Source: Clostridia bacterium (lineage in GTDB: Bacteria; Bacillota; Clostridia; Oscillospirales; Acutalibacteraceae). From it: a stretch of 64,000 nt of DNA. The notes below the pieces were generated by a model. That model saw only the letters and a list, made by a program, of their open reading frames with translations, did no database searches and was not told the DNA's origin. A program made the position numbers and the translations under genes. How positions within the stretch are numbered: position 1 is the stretch's first letter; the number at the start of each line of letters is the position of its first letter. Shown here piece after piece: positions 27,811-37,283 of the stretch. The stretch is from the NCBI GenBank assembly GCA_017560255.1, contig JAFYOI010000055.1:248001-312000 (forward strand). The letters are read 5' to 3'.

Positions 27811-29676
27811 TTATTTTAAGGTTGAAGAAATTGTTTTTATCATACCATCGGCATCAAGTCCGCATTTATTAAGCAGAGATGCCATAGTTGCTTGTCCGAC
27901 AAATTCATCGCCGATAGCCGATAATTTATAATCTCCCTTAAAATTGTTTTCAAGAAGCATTGATGCAAAATTACTGCCAACCGAGCCCGACTTAACGCCC
28001 TCCTCAAAAAAGAAAACGTTCTTGCAAGCAATCGCCGCCTTTACTGCGCCGATATCAATTGGTCGGATACGATTGAGTTTAATAATTTTAACGTCAATAT
28101 TTTGTGCTTTCAGGTCAATCAATGCCTTACAAGCGTGGCCAAACAACCTACCGAAAGTAACAATTGCTATGTCGGCATTTTCGTTGCCGTAAACCGTATA
28201 CGCTTCGCTTGTCGCAACGTAATCCTGCGGCAAACCTAGTTCTCCTCCGCGGGGATATCGTACGGCGCACAAACCGTCATTATCGTATATCGATGCTTTA
28301 AGGTGAAGTTCGAGTTCTTCATAACTTGACGGAGAGTAAACCGTCATTTTTGGTACTGCATTCAGATAAGACGTATCAAATACACCGTGGTGACTCTCAC
28401 CGTCTTCGCCGACAAATCCTGCTCTGTCAATAGCAATAACCATCTTTAAATCCTGCATTGATGCATCGTGCATCAATTGGTCATACGCACGCTGCAAAAA
28501 CGTTGAGTACAATGCAACAACCGGTACAAGTCCGTTTCTTGACAAACCGGAAGCAAAAGTGACAGCATGCCCCTCCGCAATTCCGACGTCAAAAAATCTG
28601 TCCGCAAATTGTTCAGAAAAACCGATCAATCCCGTACCGCTTGTCATAGCGGCTGTAACGGCACATATTCTGGAATCATCCTTTGCAATATCACATAGAA
28701 TACTGCCGAATTTTTCCGAATAATTCATTTTCCCCTTGCCATAATCGCCCGTTTCAATATCAAACGGCGAAATTCCGTGAAAATCCCTTGGATTGTCTTC
28801 AGCGTAGGAATAACCTTTTCCTTTTACCGTATTAACGTGAACAATTACGGGTCGTTTGCGATTTTTCGCACTTTCAAGTACCTCGCTGACAAGTTCAACG
28901 TCGTGCCCGTTAATAGGCCCAAGATATATAAAGCCCATATCCTCAAAAATCGTCTTACGGTAGAAAATCCTACGTAATCCTGATTTTATTGCGGAAACAA
29001 ACCAACTAAGTCTCTTACCGATAAGAGGAATTTTGTTGAGGAAATGCTCGGTATCTTCTTTTAATTTATAGTATGAAGGTTTTGAACGCAAAACACTCAG
29101 ATGCCGTGACATCGCACCAACGTTTTTGGAAATTGACATCTTGTTATCATTCAGCACGATAATAAGATTATCGTTACTTTTGCCCGCATTGTTAATACCC
29201 TCATAGGCAAGTCCGCCCGTCAGAGCGCCATCACCGATAACGGCAATACTATACCTGTCGGTATACCCGAGTATAGAATTAGCCTTGGCAAGTCCATAAG
29301 CCGAAGAAATGGAGGTACTGCTGTGCCCCGACGACATAATATCGTGCTCATTCTCTTTCGGTCGGCAAAAACCCGATATACCACCCTCTTGACGAATAGT
29401 TGAAAACCTATCAAATCTGCCCGTCAAAAGTTTGTGTGTATAAGACTGATGACCGACGTCCCATACAATCTGGTCACGCGGTGAGTCAAACACTTTATGA
29501 AGCGCAACTGTCAGTTCAACCGTGCCAAGATTGGGCGCAAGATGCCCACCGTTTTTAGAAACGGTTTCAATAAGTTCTGTACGTATTTCTTCACAGAGCA
29601 CATAAAGTTCCTCCGTGGACAGTTCCTTTATATCTTTGGGAGAATTTATTTTGTTGAGAATTTTATAGTCACCCAT
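27811..29676 (-). CDS. dxs: 1-Deoxy-D-xylulose-5-phosphate synthase
   Basis: A 621-residue TPP enzyme that condenses pyruvate and glyceraldehyde-3-phosphate, the first step of the MEP isoprenoid pathway. The TPP-binding motif GDGALTGG...NNAG is in the first third, and the transketolase pyrimidine and C-terminal domains follow (DRAGFVGEDGESHHG). The ATG at 29676 is preferred to the TTG just before it. It is the first gene of the operon down to tyrS and has its own promoter. A prenyl synthase gene ends 98 bases upstream. Confidence 0.97.
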   Translation of the reverse strand: MGDYKILNKINSPKDIKELSTEELYVLCEEIRTELIETVSKNGGHLAPNLGTVELTVALHKVFDSPRDQIVWDVGHQSYTHKLLTGRFDRFSTIRQEGGISGFCRPKENEHDIMSSGHSSTSISSAYGLAKANSILGYTDRYSIAVIGDGALTGGLAYEGINNAGKSNDNLIIVLNDNKMSISKNVGAMSRHLSVLRSKPSYYKLKEDTEHFLNKIPLIGKRLSWFVSAIKSGLRRIFYRKTIFEDMGFIYLGPINGHDVELVSEVLESAKNRKRPVIVHVNTVKGKGYSYAEDNPRDFHGISPFDIETGDYGKGKMNYSEKFGSILCDIAKDDSRICAVTAAMTSGTGLIGFSEQFADRFFDVGIAEGHAVTFASGLSRNGLVPVVALYSTFLQRAYDQLMHDASMQDLKMVIAIDRAGFVGEDGESHHGVFDTSYLNAVPKMTVYSPSSYEELELHLKASIYDNDGLCAVRYPRGGELGLPQDYVATSEAYTVYGNENADIAIVTFGRLFGHACKALIDLKAQNIDVKIIKLNRIRPIDIGAVKAAIACKNVFFFEEGVKSGSVGSNFASMLLENNFKGDYKLSAIGDEFVGQATMASLLNKCGLDADGMIKTISSTLK

Positions 29677-29711
29677 CAAATATCACTCTTTGCGTTTTTT
29701 CTTAAATAGAT

Positions 29712-29740
29712 ATTTTATCACATAAATATACAATATTCAA
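29712..29740 (-). promoter_or_regulatory. Sigma-A promoter of the dxs operon
   Basis: TTGAAT (29740-29735) and TAAAAT (29717-29712) on the minus strand with a 17-base spacer. Confidence 0.6.
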
Positions 29741-29774
29741 CCGTTTTGCATATTAATTGTATAAAATCAAAATA

Positions 29775-30668
29775 TTACTTATCCCTTTTTGCAAGATAGT
29801 CTGCAAGTTCGCATAAAAATTCACTATCTTCGCCAAAAATTTCCAGTTCACCTTTTGCTTTCTGCGTCAATTTATCGGCTTGTTCAAGCGATTTTTCAAC
29901 ACCGAGAAGCGAAACAAAGGTTGTCTTATTCTTGTTTTCATCACTGCCTACGGTTTTGCCAAGTTGCTCTGTATTACCGATTGCATCAAGCACATCATCG
30001 GTTATCTGGAAAGCAAGTCCGATATTTTTCGCATAACGCTCAGCGCTTGAAATTTTTTTATCATCAGCACCGGCAATAATACATCCGATCTTACAAGCAG
30101 CAGAAATCAATGCTCCCGTTTTTAAAGAATGCATCAATTTAAGCGTATCAAGACCTATATCCTTACCCTCAGAAGCAATATCAACCGTCTGACCGCCAAT
30201 CATTCCGCAGTGACCCGCTTGCTTTGCAAGTTCAAGCGCCGCTCTCGCCGCATTCTGCGGCAAAACAGCACTGCCATCATATTTTTTAAGCATAGTTTCA
30301 AAAGCAAGGGTCAAAAGTCCATCGCCCGCCAGAAGTGCATACGCTTCACCGTAAGCAATGTGGCAAGACGGCTTTCCTCTGCGCAGAACATCATCATCCA
30401 TACATGGTAAATCGTCGTGCACCAAGGAATAACAGTGAATCATTTCAATCGCACAGGCAAACGGCAATGCATCCGCAATATTTCCACCGCACAAACGACA
30501 GAATTCAAGCGTGAGAAGCGGACGAATACGTTTTCCTCCACCTGTAAAAGCATAAGCCATCGCTTCATATACTATTTTTTCATCAAAACAAGGCTCGTCA
30601 AGATAGTTCCTCAACGACTTGTCAATCAGTTGTCTGTATTCATCAAACTTTTGTTTAAAATTACTCAT
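29775..30668 (-). CDS. ispA: Polyprenyl synthetase (farnesyl diphosphate synthase type)
   Basis: A 297-residue trans-prenyltransferase that condenses IPP with allylic diphosphates. The first Asp-rich motif is DDLPCMDDD and the second DDVLD; two residues (Pro, Cys) between the first Asp pairs match the bacterial FPP synthase form. The ATG at 30668 overlaps the xseB stop by 8 bases; an upstream in-frame GTG at 30692 lies deeper in xseB. Position after xseA-xseB is the standard Firmicutes order. Confidence 0.93.
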   Translation of the reverse strand: MSNFKQKFDEYRQLIDKSLRNYLDEPCFDEKIVYEAMAYAFTGGGKRIRPLLTLEFCRLCGGNIADALPFACAIEMIHCYSLVHDDLPCMDDDVLRRGKPSCHIAYGEAYALLAGDGLLTLAFETMLKKYDGSAVLPQNAARAALELAKQAGHCGMIGGQTVDIASEGKDIGLDTLKLMHSLKTGALISAACKIGCIIAGADDKKISSAERYAKNIGLAFQITDDVLDAIGNTEQLGKTVGSDENKNKTTFVSLLGVEKSLEQADKLTQKAKGELEIFGEDSEFLCELADYLAKRDK

Positions 30669-30873
30669 CGCTTCCGTCACCGTCACTTTCAAGCGCAGAA
30701 AGTTTTATTATTTTTTGTTCCGCTGTATCAAGATATTTATTACAGAAAGCGGTGAGTTTTACGCCTTCTTCATAAAGTTTCATTGATTCGTCAATCGTCA
30801 GTTCGCTTTCTTCAAGAATATTTACAATTTTCTCGATTCTTGCCATCGCCTGCTCGTAATTCTTTTGTTTCAT
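30661..30873 (-). CDS. xseB: Exodeoxyribonuclease VII small subunit
   Basis: A 70-residue helical protein that pairs with XseA. The family signature is visible as IVNILEESELTIDESMKLYE followed by EGVKL. It starts on the xseA stop codon (TAATG, one shared base) and ends inside ispA by 8 bases, so three genes are tightly coupled. Confidence 0.94.
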   Translation of the reverse strand: MKQKNYEQAMARIEKIVNILEESELTIDESMKLYEEGVKLTAFCNKYLDTAEQKIIKLSALESDGDGSDE

Positions 30874-32111
30874 TACACACTATCCCCTTCCGTATGGGTG
30901 CGTTTTATTATTTGTGCAACGTCGCACTTCAAATCACCATCATTTAGTTTCAGTTCAATTTCATCACCAACAGTGAGAACATCAACACTGTTTATAATCC
31001 TGCCGTTTGAACTGACAAGAGCATAACCTTTCGCCAGAGTTTTAAGCGGACTCAACGCGTGAAGTGTTGAACTCAATGAAGCAAGTTTAAATCGTTCATT
31101 TTCAACTTTAACGTTTATTGATGATATGATATGTTTCGAAAATTCAGCGACTTTCATTCGTTTGGAATTTATCCGCTCATTTGCAACTTTCAACACATTG
31201 GACATTGAATAAAGTTTAACTTTGGCCCTTTGCGCCTCAATCATCGAAAGCAAATTCTCTCTTTGTGATGCAAAATACATACGATAATAGGCGCAAAGTT
31301 CAAAACAATCGGGTGAACAGATTTCAGCCGCTACCGACGGAGTTGCCGCTCGTACGTCAGCAACAAAATCGCAGATTGTAAAATCGGTTTCGTGACCTAC
31401 CGCCGATACAACCGGGATTTTTGAATCGTAGATTGCATTTGCAACACGTTCATCATTAAACGCCCATAAATCTTCGATACTGCCACCGCCTCTGCCAAGA
31501 ATTATGACGTCAGCAGCAGACAATTTGTTTACTTTTTCTATCGCTTCGGCAATCAGTCCGGGAGCGCTGTCCCCCTGTACCTGAACGGGACACAGAACAA
31601 TGGTGCTCGTCGGGCAGCGCCTTGAAAGTACCGACAGAATATCGTGCACTGCCGCACCCGTTTCAGACGTTATAACCGCGATTCTGTCAGAATAGGCGGG
31701 TAACTCTTTTTTATGGGATACGTCAAAATATCCTTTCTTTTCAAGTTTCGCTTTCAGTTGCTCATATGCAAGGTGCAACGCACCAAGTCCATCGGGTTGC
31801 ATATCTTCAATATAGAGTTGAAACTGCCCATCGCGTTCATAAACGGACGCCCTTGCCCTTACGAGAACTTTCATACCGTTTTCAGGCATAAACCTTACGC
31901 GTGAACAGGAGGTTTTAAACATAACTGCTTTAACCTGCGACTGTTCATCCTTGAGCGACATATACCAATGCCCCGTACGATAATGATGCGTAAAATTGGA
32001 AATTTCTCCGCATACGTACACCATACGGAGATTATCGTCGCTTTCAAGAATTGACTTTACATACATATTCAGTTGAGAAACCGTTATTACAACGGGCACT
32101 TTACTGTTCAT
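30873..32111 (-). CDS. xseA: Exodeoxyribonuclease VII large subunit
   Basis: A 412-residue subunit of the single-strand-specific exonuclease. An N-terminal OB fold (about 1-100) is followed by the catalytic core with the motif GRGGGSIEDLWAFNDE and by a coiled-coil C-terminal half. The ATG at 32111 lies 9 bases after AAGGA; another ATG at 32120 touches the ribosome site. It overlaps the upstream gene by 11 bases. Confidence 0.96.
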   Translation of the reverse strand: MNSKVPVVITVSQLNMYVKSILESDDNLRMVYVCGEISNFTHHYRTGHWYMSLKDEQSQVKAVMFKTSCSRVRFMPENGMKVLVRARASVYERDGQFQLYIEDMQPDGLGALHLAYEQLKAKLEKKGYFDVSHKKELPAYSDRIAVITSETGAAVHDILSVLSRRCPTSTIVLCPVQVQGDSAPGLIAEAIEKVNKLSAADVIILGRGGGSIEDLWAFNDERVANAIYDSKIPVVSAVGHETDFTICDFVADVRAATPSVAAEICSPDCFELCAYYRMYFASQRENLLSMIEAQRAKVKLYSMSNVLKVANERINSKRMKVAEFSKHIISSINVKVENERFKLASLSSTLHALSPLKTLAKGYALVSSNGRIINSVDVLTVGDEIELKLNDGDLKCDVAQIIKRTHTEGDSV

Positions 32112-33051
32112 TATTCTCATTCCTTATAGCCGCAAGGATTGCGATGCCTGCCGCATTATCACTGGAAAAGATGGGTTTTGCAAAATAAGCGTTGTACTTA
32201 TCCGTAATAAATTTATTGATAATCGAATTTGACATAACCCCACCGGAAAACAAAAGCGGTAATTCTCCATACTTCTCAATTATTGCTTTTGTCATACCGT
32301 CAAGGGCATATTTTATGTAGTCAAAACAGTATTTCGCAATATCTTCCTTTTTCTCATCTTTATTAAAAAGATCCTTCGCTTTGTTTTCAAGACCTGAAAA
32401 AGAGCAGTCACAGCCACGCATAAACGGCTTTAATTTATACTCTTTATCGCTTTGCTGAGCAAGGCGGTCAAGGGCAGCACCGGCAGGAAAATCAAGTCCG
32501 AGCATTACACCGATTCTGTCAACGCTTTGCCCAGCCTTTAAATCAAGTGATTTTGCGATAATTTCCGCGTTAAAAATATGCTCCCCCGCATCTCGTTCAA
32601 CAAGCAGTGCCTCAGTTGTGCCGCCGGAAAGATGAAACGCAACAAAACGTTGATTAAGCAAATCCATCTTATTTGCCGAATACATCGCAGCGGCAATATG
32701 CCCCTCCTGATGAGAGAAAAAATGGCAAGAAACACCTAAAGCCGCCGCAATTCCCTTAGCCACAGAAACACCTGCTAAAAAGCACGGCATATAAGAACCG
32801 TTAACGTTTCTGGGTTTGTCTGAAACTGCGACAGCGTCGATCTTTTTACATTCAGTTTTAACCAAAGTTTGCTCCACAAGTTCCGGCAAAGCGACCGTGT
32901 GATGAAAAAGAGCATCGCTCTGTCTCAATCCAAGTTCTCCCGATTTTACAGGCAGAAGTCGCTTTGACTGCACAACCTCGCCGCTCGCTGAATCATAAAC
33001 AGCAACGGAAGTTGTGTAATTACTTGTATCAATTCCAAGATATAATCCCAT
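32101..33051 (-). CDS. TsaD/Kae1-like (M22 family) protein
   Basis: A 316-residue member of the ASKHA/Kae1 superfamily. It opens with the nucleotide-binding strand GLYLGIDTSNYTTS and keeps a metal-binding HxxxH, seen as FSHQEGH near residue 111. It resembles TsaD, the tRNA t6A enzyme, but is a shorter paralogue that many Clostridia carry in this nusB-xseA cluster; the essential tsaD would then be elsewhere. Whether it has t6A activity is unknown. The ATG at 33051 follows GAGGCG; it begins 2 bases past the nusB stop. Confidence 0.75.
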   Translation of the reverse strand: MGLYLGIDTSNYTTSVAVYDSASGEVVQSKRLLPVKSGELGLRQSDALFHHTVALPELVEQTLVKTECKKIDAVAVSDKPRNVNGSYMPCFLAGVSVAKGIAAALGVSCHFFSHQEGHIAAAMYSANKMDLLNQRFVAFHLSGGTTEALLVERDAGEHIFNAEIIAKSLDLKAGQSVDRIGVMLGLDFPAGAALDRLAQQSDKEYKLKPFMRGCDCSFSGLENKAKDLFNKDEKKEDIAKYCFDYIKYALDGMTKAIIEKYGELPLLFSGGVMSNSIINKFITDKYNAYFAKPIFSSDNAAGIAILAAIRNENNEQ

Positions 33052-33052
33052 T

Positions 33053-33454
33053 TTACGCCTCGTTATTACGGGTAACAGAACCGAGAATTCCGTTAACAAA
33101 AGCCGCGTCGTCATCGCTTGCAAACTTCTTTGCAAGTTCTATTGCCTCGTTAATCGAAACACTTGCCGGGATATCATCTATGTACAAAATTTCAAATATT
33201 GCAAGTCTTAACACCGCGAGCGAAACCTTGGAAATACGATTTTTGTTCCAGGTTTTCATACACTTTTCTATCGCGTTATCGATCGATTCCAAATTTTCAC
33301 AAACACCATCAAAAAGCATCTGTGAAAACTCGTCATCCTGAAACTCAAGGCTGAGTTTTGACAACTCACAAATTTCCTGCGGCGGAACATCGCCGTTAAA
33401 CATCATACTGAAAACAAGCGCGAGCGCCTGTTCCCTTGATTCACGTCTTGTCAT
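33053..33454 (-). CDS. nusB: Transcription antitermination factor NusB
   Basis: A 133-residue all-helical RNA-binding protein of the rRNA antitermination complex, also active with NusE/S10. It begins MTRRESREQALALVFSM, the canonical NusB N terminus, and ends with SINEAIELAKKF and FVNGILG. It follows an Asp23-family gene, a conserved order in Clostridia. Confidence 0.95.
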   Translation of the reverse strand: MTRRESREQALALVFSMMFNGDVPPQEICELSKLSLEFQDDEFSQMLFDGVCENLESIDNAIEKCMKTWNKNRISKVSLAVLRLAIFEILYIDDIPASVSINEAIELAKKFASDDDAAFVNGILGSVTRNNEA

Positions 33455-33501
33455 ATTACACCATTCCCTGTAAAAAACTCAGAACCAAACTGAACACAAA
33501 A

Positions 33502-33876
33502 TCATTCTTTAACGGGTTCCTCGGCGATAAAAAGATCTGAAACGGAAACGTTAACTTTGTTTACAACTTTACCAGTCATATTCTGGACAGCGTTCTTTAC
33601 GGCAGACTGAACCTCACAAGAAACTGTCTGAATGTTATAACCTTTCATTACACTGATATAAACAGTGATTACAAGGTCAGAGTTCTTATTTGTTACTACA
33701 ACACTTGAAGGTTTACCCGACACTTTGTTCAGCATACCCTTAATCTGCACGGGAGCAGTAGAAAGCCCTGCAACTCCCTCAATATCCTTTGCGGCATTGG
33801 CTGCGATTGACGAGATTACTTCCGAAGAAATAACGACTCCCCCGCATTTTTTGATTGAATCTTTATTTATTTGCAT
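33502..33876 (-). CDS. Asp23/Gls24 family envelope stress protein
   Basis: A 124-residue Asp23 (DUF322) protein. The family pattern is seen in VVISSEVISSIAANAAKDIEG and VVVTNKNSDLVITVYISV. Members sit at the membrane surface through partners such as AmaP, or act in the cytoplasm; the role is poorly defined. AAAAAGGAGG precedes the ATG, and a sigma-A promoter at 33900-33929 starts this downstream block. Confidence 0.9.
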   Translation of the reverse strand: MQINKDSIKKCGGVVISSEVISSIAANAAKDIEGVAGLSTAPVQIKGMLNKVSGKPSSVVVTNKNSDLVITVYISVMKGYNIQTVSCEVQSAVKNAVQNMTGKVVNKVNVSVSDLFIAEEPVKE

Positions 33877-33899
33877 AGTCTAATGCCTCCTTTTTGGAC

Positions 33900-33929
33900 A
33901 TTATAACACAAACGCCCTGTAATATACAA
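33900..33929 (-). promoter_or_regulatory. Sigma-A promoter of asp23-nusB-xse-ispA
   Basis: TTGTAT (33929-33924) and TATAAT (33905-33900) on the minus strand with an 18-base spacer. The -35 abuts the spoIIIAH stop codon, so vegetative housekeeping genes get a promoter separate from the sporulation operon. Confidence 0.65.
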
Positions 33930-34472
33930 CTACTTTACTTGAATAATTGTAATATTTTCAAAAGAAATATCAGTTTGTTTGTTCGCAATTTCTTTTATCT
34001 GCAAAAGTACAACGTCGTTGAGTTCATCACACTCAATCGCAATTGTAACAAATCCGTTGTTGATAATGGCTATACATTCGTTTACACCCTTTGCCTTAAT
34101 AAGATTTTCAATATCGTTTTCGAGTTTGGCATCTGCCATCATTTTAGAAAAAAGATCAAGCGTTTCCTTCTTTACCGAATCTGAAAGAGAGGAATCAGCA
34201 CCTATCTTTTCATAATTCTCTTTAACCGCATCCCTTACCTGTTGGCGTTCAAGACGTGCCTTTGAAAAATAATCAACAACGTCGTCCACTTCGGGTTCGG
34301 CTGTATCGGTAACATTTGAGCCGTTTACATACTGTGCATCGCCAAGATTCTTTGATGCTTCATCAGAACCAGTCGATACAGCATTTGAACCAAACTGCCA
34401 ATTAACAAATATCGCCGCACCAAGAATCACCACCAAAACCGAAAGCAATATTTTTCTCCTGCCAATAATCAT
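33930..34472 (-). CDS. spoIIIAH: Stage III sporulation protein AH
   Basis: A 180-residue protein with one N-terminal membrane helix (about 7-24) and an outer domain. In B. subtilis SpoIIIAH in the mother-cell membrane binds SpoIIQ across the septum and forms a ring related to the EscJ/PrgK ring of type III secretion. The RBM-like C-terminal region (about 100-180, ending in ISFENITIIQVK) matches. It is the last gene of spoIIIA. Confidence 0.88.
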   Translation of the reverse strand: MIIGRRKILLSVLVVILGAAIFVNWQFGSNAVSTGSDEASKNLGDAQYVNGSNVTDTAEPEVDDVVDYFSKARLERQQVRDAVKENYEKIGADSSLSDSVKKETLDLFSKMMADAKLENDIENLIKAKGVNECIAIINNGFVTIAIECDELNDVVLLQIKEIANKQTDISFENITIIQVK

Positions 34473-34484
34473 AACTCATTCCTC

Positions 34485-35039
34485 CTATGTCATTTTTTGA
34501 ACGCTTATTTTAGTTGAAGATATGTCAAAAGCGGACGAAACCGCATTTATAATATTCATTTTTACTTTCGAATTTCCTCCCCCTTCGCAGACAATTATGA
34601 TACCTCTGACTTTTGGTTGAATTTCCTTGATTACAAGCGCTTCCTTGCCATTTGACGACGTACCCAATATCACGTAACTGACCGATTTGTCGCGGTTTTC
34701 CCCTTTTTCACTGTTTTGATAAGACGACTCTTCCTGCGTTGCGTAGATCGTTTCTATCCCACAGTCCATCGTTATCATCACACTGCATTCACCCGCGCCA
34801 TCAATTTTTGATAATATTGCACTGAGTTCCTTCTCAAGTGTTTTGGTGTACTCTTCAACTCCGACGTTTACACTAACGCTCTCCCGAGGAGTTTGGGCAT
34901 CCCCCACAAGCAACTCTGAAATAACTAAAAAAACAACACCGATAACTCCAAGAATAACTATAAGTTTAAGCCGTTTATCACCCTTAAACCGTTTTTTTAT
35001 TTTTTCTTTAACCGTTTCCTTTTCTTCAACTTTTTTCAT
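34485..35039 (-). CDS. spoIIIAG: Stage III sporulation protein AG
   Basis: A 184-residue channel ring protein with a membrane helix at about residues 25-45 after a basic cytoplasmic tail, and an outer domain. SpoIIIAG forms the large ring of the feeding-tube channel between mother cell and forespore. The start at 35039 has GGAGGA, which overlaps the spoIIIAF stop region; an upstream in-frame ATG at 35063 lies within spoIIIAF. Confidence 0.88.
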   Translation of the reverse strand: MKKVEEKETVKEKIKKRFKGDKRLKLIVILGVIGVVFLVISELLVGDAQTPRESVSVNVGVEEYTKTLEKELSAILSKIDGAGECSVMITMDCGIETIYATQEESSYQNSEKGENRDKSVSYVILGTSSNGKEALVIKEIQPKVRGIIIVCEGGGNSKVKMNIINAVSSAFDISSTKISVQKMT

Positions 35040-35043
35040 TTCA

Positions 35044-35517
35044 CTATCCTCCAACGTAAACATTTACTTGACAATCAACACTTTCTTTTAACTTTGTGTA
35101 AAGTTCCTGTTTCTTATCCGCATATCCCTTGCCAATTACCACGTCAATACTACTAATTACTATGCGCTCTTCCTCGTCAATATCCGTTTTTATCAATATT
35201 TCATACTCATCAATATCGAATTTTCTTACCTCATCTCCTATGGCAAGTTCCAATTGATTTATTGACTGTTGTAACACTATATCACCTATTTGTTCCGCAT
35301 TGTCAACGTAAGAATCGGGATAAGTATATCCCTGCACAACATCATCAATATCGCCGTTAAAAAGACCTAACGGATAAATTAGGACGGTAATGAAAAACAC
35401 GCTTAAAACAACCTTGAACATACGTTGAGTATTGCCCGACGGTGACAAAAAATGAACAATTGTTCCCGCAAGAGATGCCATACAGATGCCAATTGCCCAA
35501 CCTTTTATAGCATCCAT
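35044..35517 (-). CDS. spoIIIAF: Stage III sporulation protein AF
   Basis: A 157-residue protein with two N-terminal membrane helices (about 5-22 and 32-52) and a C-terminal soluble domain with a ring-building fold, as for the family. It opens with DAIKGWAIGICMASLAG. Part of the mother-cell channel complex. It lies 1 base past the spoIIIAE stop. Confidence 0.86.
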   Translation of the reverse strand: MDAIKGWAIGICMASLAGTIVHFLSPSGNTQRMFKVVLSVFFITVLIYPLGLFNGDIDDVVQGYTYPDSYVDNAEQIGDIVLQQSINQLELAIGDEVRKFDIDEYEILIKTDIDEEERIVISSIDVVIGKGYADKKQELYTKLKESVDCQVNVYVGG

Positions 35518-35518
35518 T

Positions 35519-36655
35519 TCATCCGCCCCTCGCCATTAGAATCACAGAAATTGAAATTATCAGCAAAAACGTTGAAAAAATAAGAACCGCCAGCAACAAC
35601 GACAACGTTGCGGAAATCGCCTTGACTACGGCAACAACGTTTCCGATGCCGAGCATTTCCCCAAAACTTTTACTTACAAACAATACAAACTGCCAAGACA
35701 GCAAACTGATAATAACGGGTACGTAAATGAGCAATATTCCCATCATTCCAAAAGTTCCGATTGAACTTTTAACAAGCCCCAGGCACACCCTGACGGTTGA
35801 CATTGCTTCACCCATAGCACTGCCAACAACGGGAATAAAATTACCAAGCAAAAACCTTGATGCTTTCGTGCCAACGGTATCCGCCGCGGTTGTGACAAAA
35901 CCTTTCATGCAGATAAGTCCGACGAATACAGTTGACATAAAACCCATAACGACCGTTACACATCGCTTGGAAAAAGCAATAATATTATCAACTTTCATTC
36001 CTACGGAAAAGGAACCGACAAGAGAAAGTCCCAAAAAACCCGACACAAGTGGCAAAATAACGTTTTTTGAAACGTATGTAATAACCTGTGCAAGCGAAAA
36101 CACCATACCATTGAAACTCAATGCTGTAAGTGGCTTACCTGCCGCCATTATAACTGCAACGAATATAGGAATAAACATTGTCATAAAACTCGAACTCAAC
36201 GCTATTGCGCTCGCAACCTCCGATACACATTTGCCAATCGGTACAATAATCGTCGCCCCTATTACAAATCCCGAAACAATATTGAAAATTTCTGCTGACT
36301 TCTTTTCTTGCAGCGAATCGGTAAAACTCTGTATAACCGAAGCGACAACCATTATCCCACCAATAATTGCGAGTATTCCCAGCGGTAATTTGAGATTGGT
36401 TTTAAAGAGAGAAACCAACAGATTAAGAAGCGTTGACGGCGAAACGTTGATTATCTGCTCGTAGTTTACTCCATCTATTCCGATTTGTTCAAACAGTTCT
36501 TTTGTTTCCTGTGATAACGACGAAAACAACTCGTCCGCGCCAACCGCTTCTATCTGTTCGGAAACGTAGTCATCGCTCTCAATCCCATAAGCACAAACCG
36601 GAAAAGCCAGTAGAAATATCACACACAATATTAACGCAAAAAAAACTCTTTTCAT
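35519..36655 (-). CDS. spoIIIAE: Stage III sporulation protein AE
   Basis: A 378-residue polytopic membrane protein with a signal peptide (about 1-23, ending in VCAYG) and about eight hydrophobic segments from residue 80 on. SpoIIIAE is the largest membrane part of the SpoIIIA complex and resembles transporter subunits. The ATG at 36655 was chosen because the signal peptide starts there; an in-frame upstream start at 36706 would place 17 polar residues before it. Confidence 0.9.
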   Translation of the reverse strand: MKRVFFALILCVIFLLAFPVCAYGIESDDYVSEQIEAVGADELFSSLSQETKELFEQIGIDGVNYEQIINVSPSTLLNLLVSLFKTNLKLPLGILAIIGGIMVVASVIQSFTDSLQEKKSAEIFNIVSGFVIGATIIVPIGKCVSEVASAIALSSSFMTMFIPIFVAVIMAAGKPLTALSFNGMVFSLAQVITYVSKNVILPLVSGFLGLSLVGSFSVGMKVDNIIAFSKRCVTVVMGFMSTVFVGLICMKGFVTTAADTVGTKASRFLLGNFIPVVGSAMGEAMSTVRVCLGLVKSSIGTFGMMGILLIYVPVIISLLSWQFVLFVSKSFGEMLGIGNVVAVVKAISATLSLLLAVLIFSTFLLIISISVILMARGG

Positions 36656-36686
36656 TTCACGACCTGTCCTTTCAACTCTGCTTGCA

Positions 36687-37076
36687 CTACCGGTTGATAA
36701 GTTCAATAGAAATCTGTGCTATTGAAGTCAGCATCGGCAAAGCAACTGCTAAAATAACAATTTTTCCTGCAAATTCCGTTTTTGTTGCAAGCGCGGATTC
36801 GCCCGCATCTCTGCAAACGTCCGATGCAATCTGAGTCAGAATACATATACCGAGAGTTTTGAAAACTATTGAAACGTAACCGCTTTCGATTCCCGTCCCC
36901 TCAAGCATAATTTTAAGAGTATCGAGCGAGCGGCTCAACGTATCAGACATCATCATCCATATAATTACAGCCGCACTCAAAGATATAAAAACAGAATATT
37001 CCGCCCGATAATGACGGACAACAACTGACAAAAACAACGCAACAAGCGCAACCGAAACAACCTTAATTATCAACAT
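36687..37076 (-). CDS. spoIIIAD: Stage III sporulation protein AD
   Basis: A 129-residue protein with about four membrane helices, equivalent in length to B. subtilis SpoIIIAD (about 130). It starts MLIIKVVSVALVALF and lies 1 base past the spoIIIAC stop. SpoIIIAC and AD resemble small membrane components of transport channels. Confidence 0.88.
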   Translation of the reverse strand: MLIIKVVSVALVALFLSVVVRHYRAEYSVFISLSAAVIIWMMMSDTLSRSLDTLKIMLEGTGIESGYVSIVFKTLGICILTQIASDVCRDAGESALATKTEFAGKIVILAVALPMLTSIAQISIELINR

Positions 37077-37077
37077 A

Positions 37078-37272
37078 TCAAAGCCCGAACATATCCTTTA
37101 TTGTATTTATAAGCCCGCCCATCTGCGGCACCAGCATTAACAACACAACTATAATTCCCGCAAGAGTTGTCATAAGTGCCTGCTCATCACGCCCCGATTT
37201 TGCCAAAAGTAAATTTATTACTGCAACAATTATTCCTATTCCCGCAATTTTCAAAATCAAATCTACATCCAT
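37078..37272 (-). CDS. spoIIIAC: Stage III sporulation protein AC
   Basis: A 64-residue protein with two membrane helices (about 3-22 and 33-52), the usual length for SpoIIIAC. It opens DVDLILKIAGIGIIVAVIN. The ATG at 37272 has AGGAGA upstream. Confidence 0.9.
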   Translation of the reverse strand: MDVDLILKIAGIGIIVAVINLLLAKSGRDEQALMTTLAGIIVVLLMLVPQMGGLINTIKDMFGL

Positions 37273-37283
37273 TGTGTTTCTCC

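Noticed and set aside
35727-36464. 245-codon plus-strand open frame opposite spoIIIAE
   Set aside because: Pro/Thr/Ile-rich mirror of a membrane protein; no start signals.
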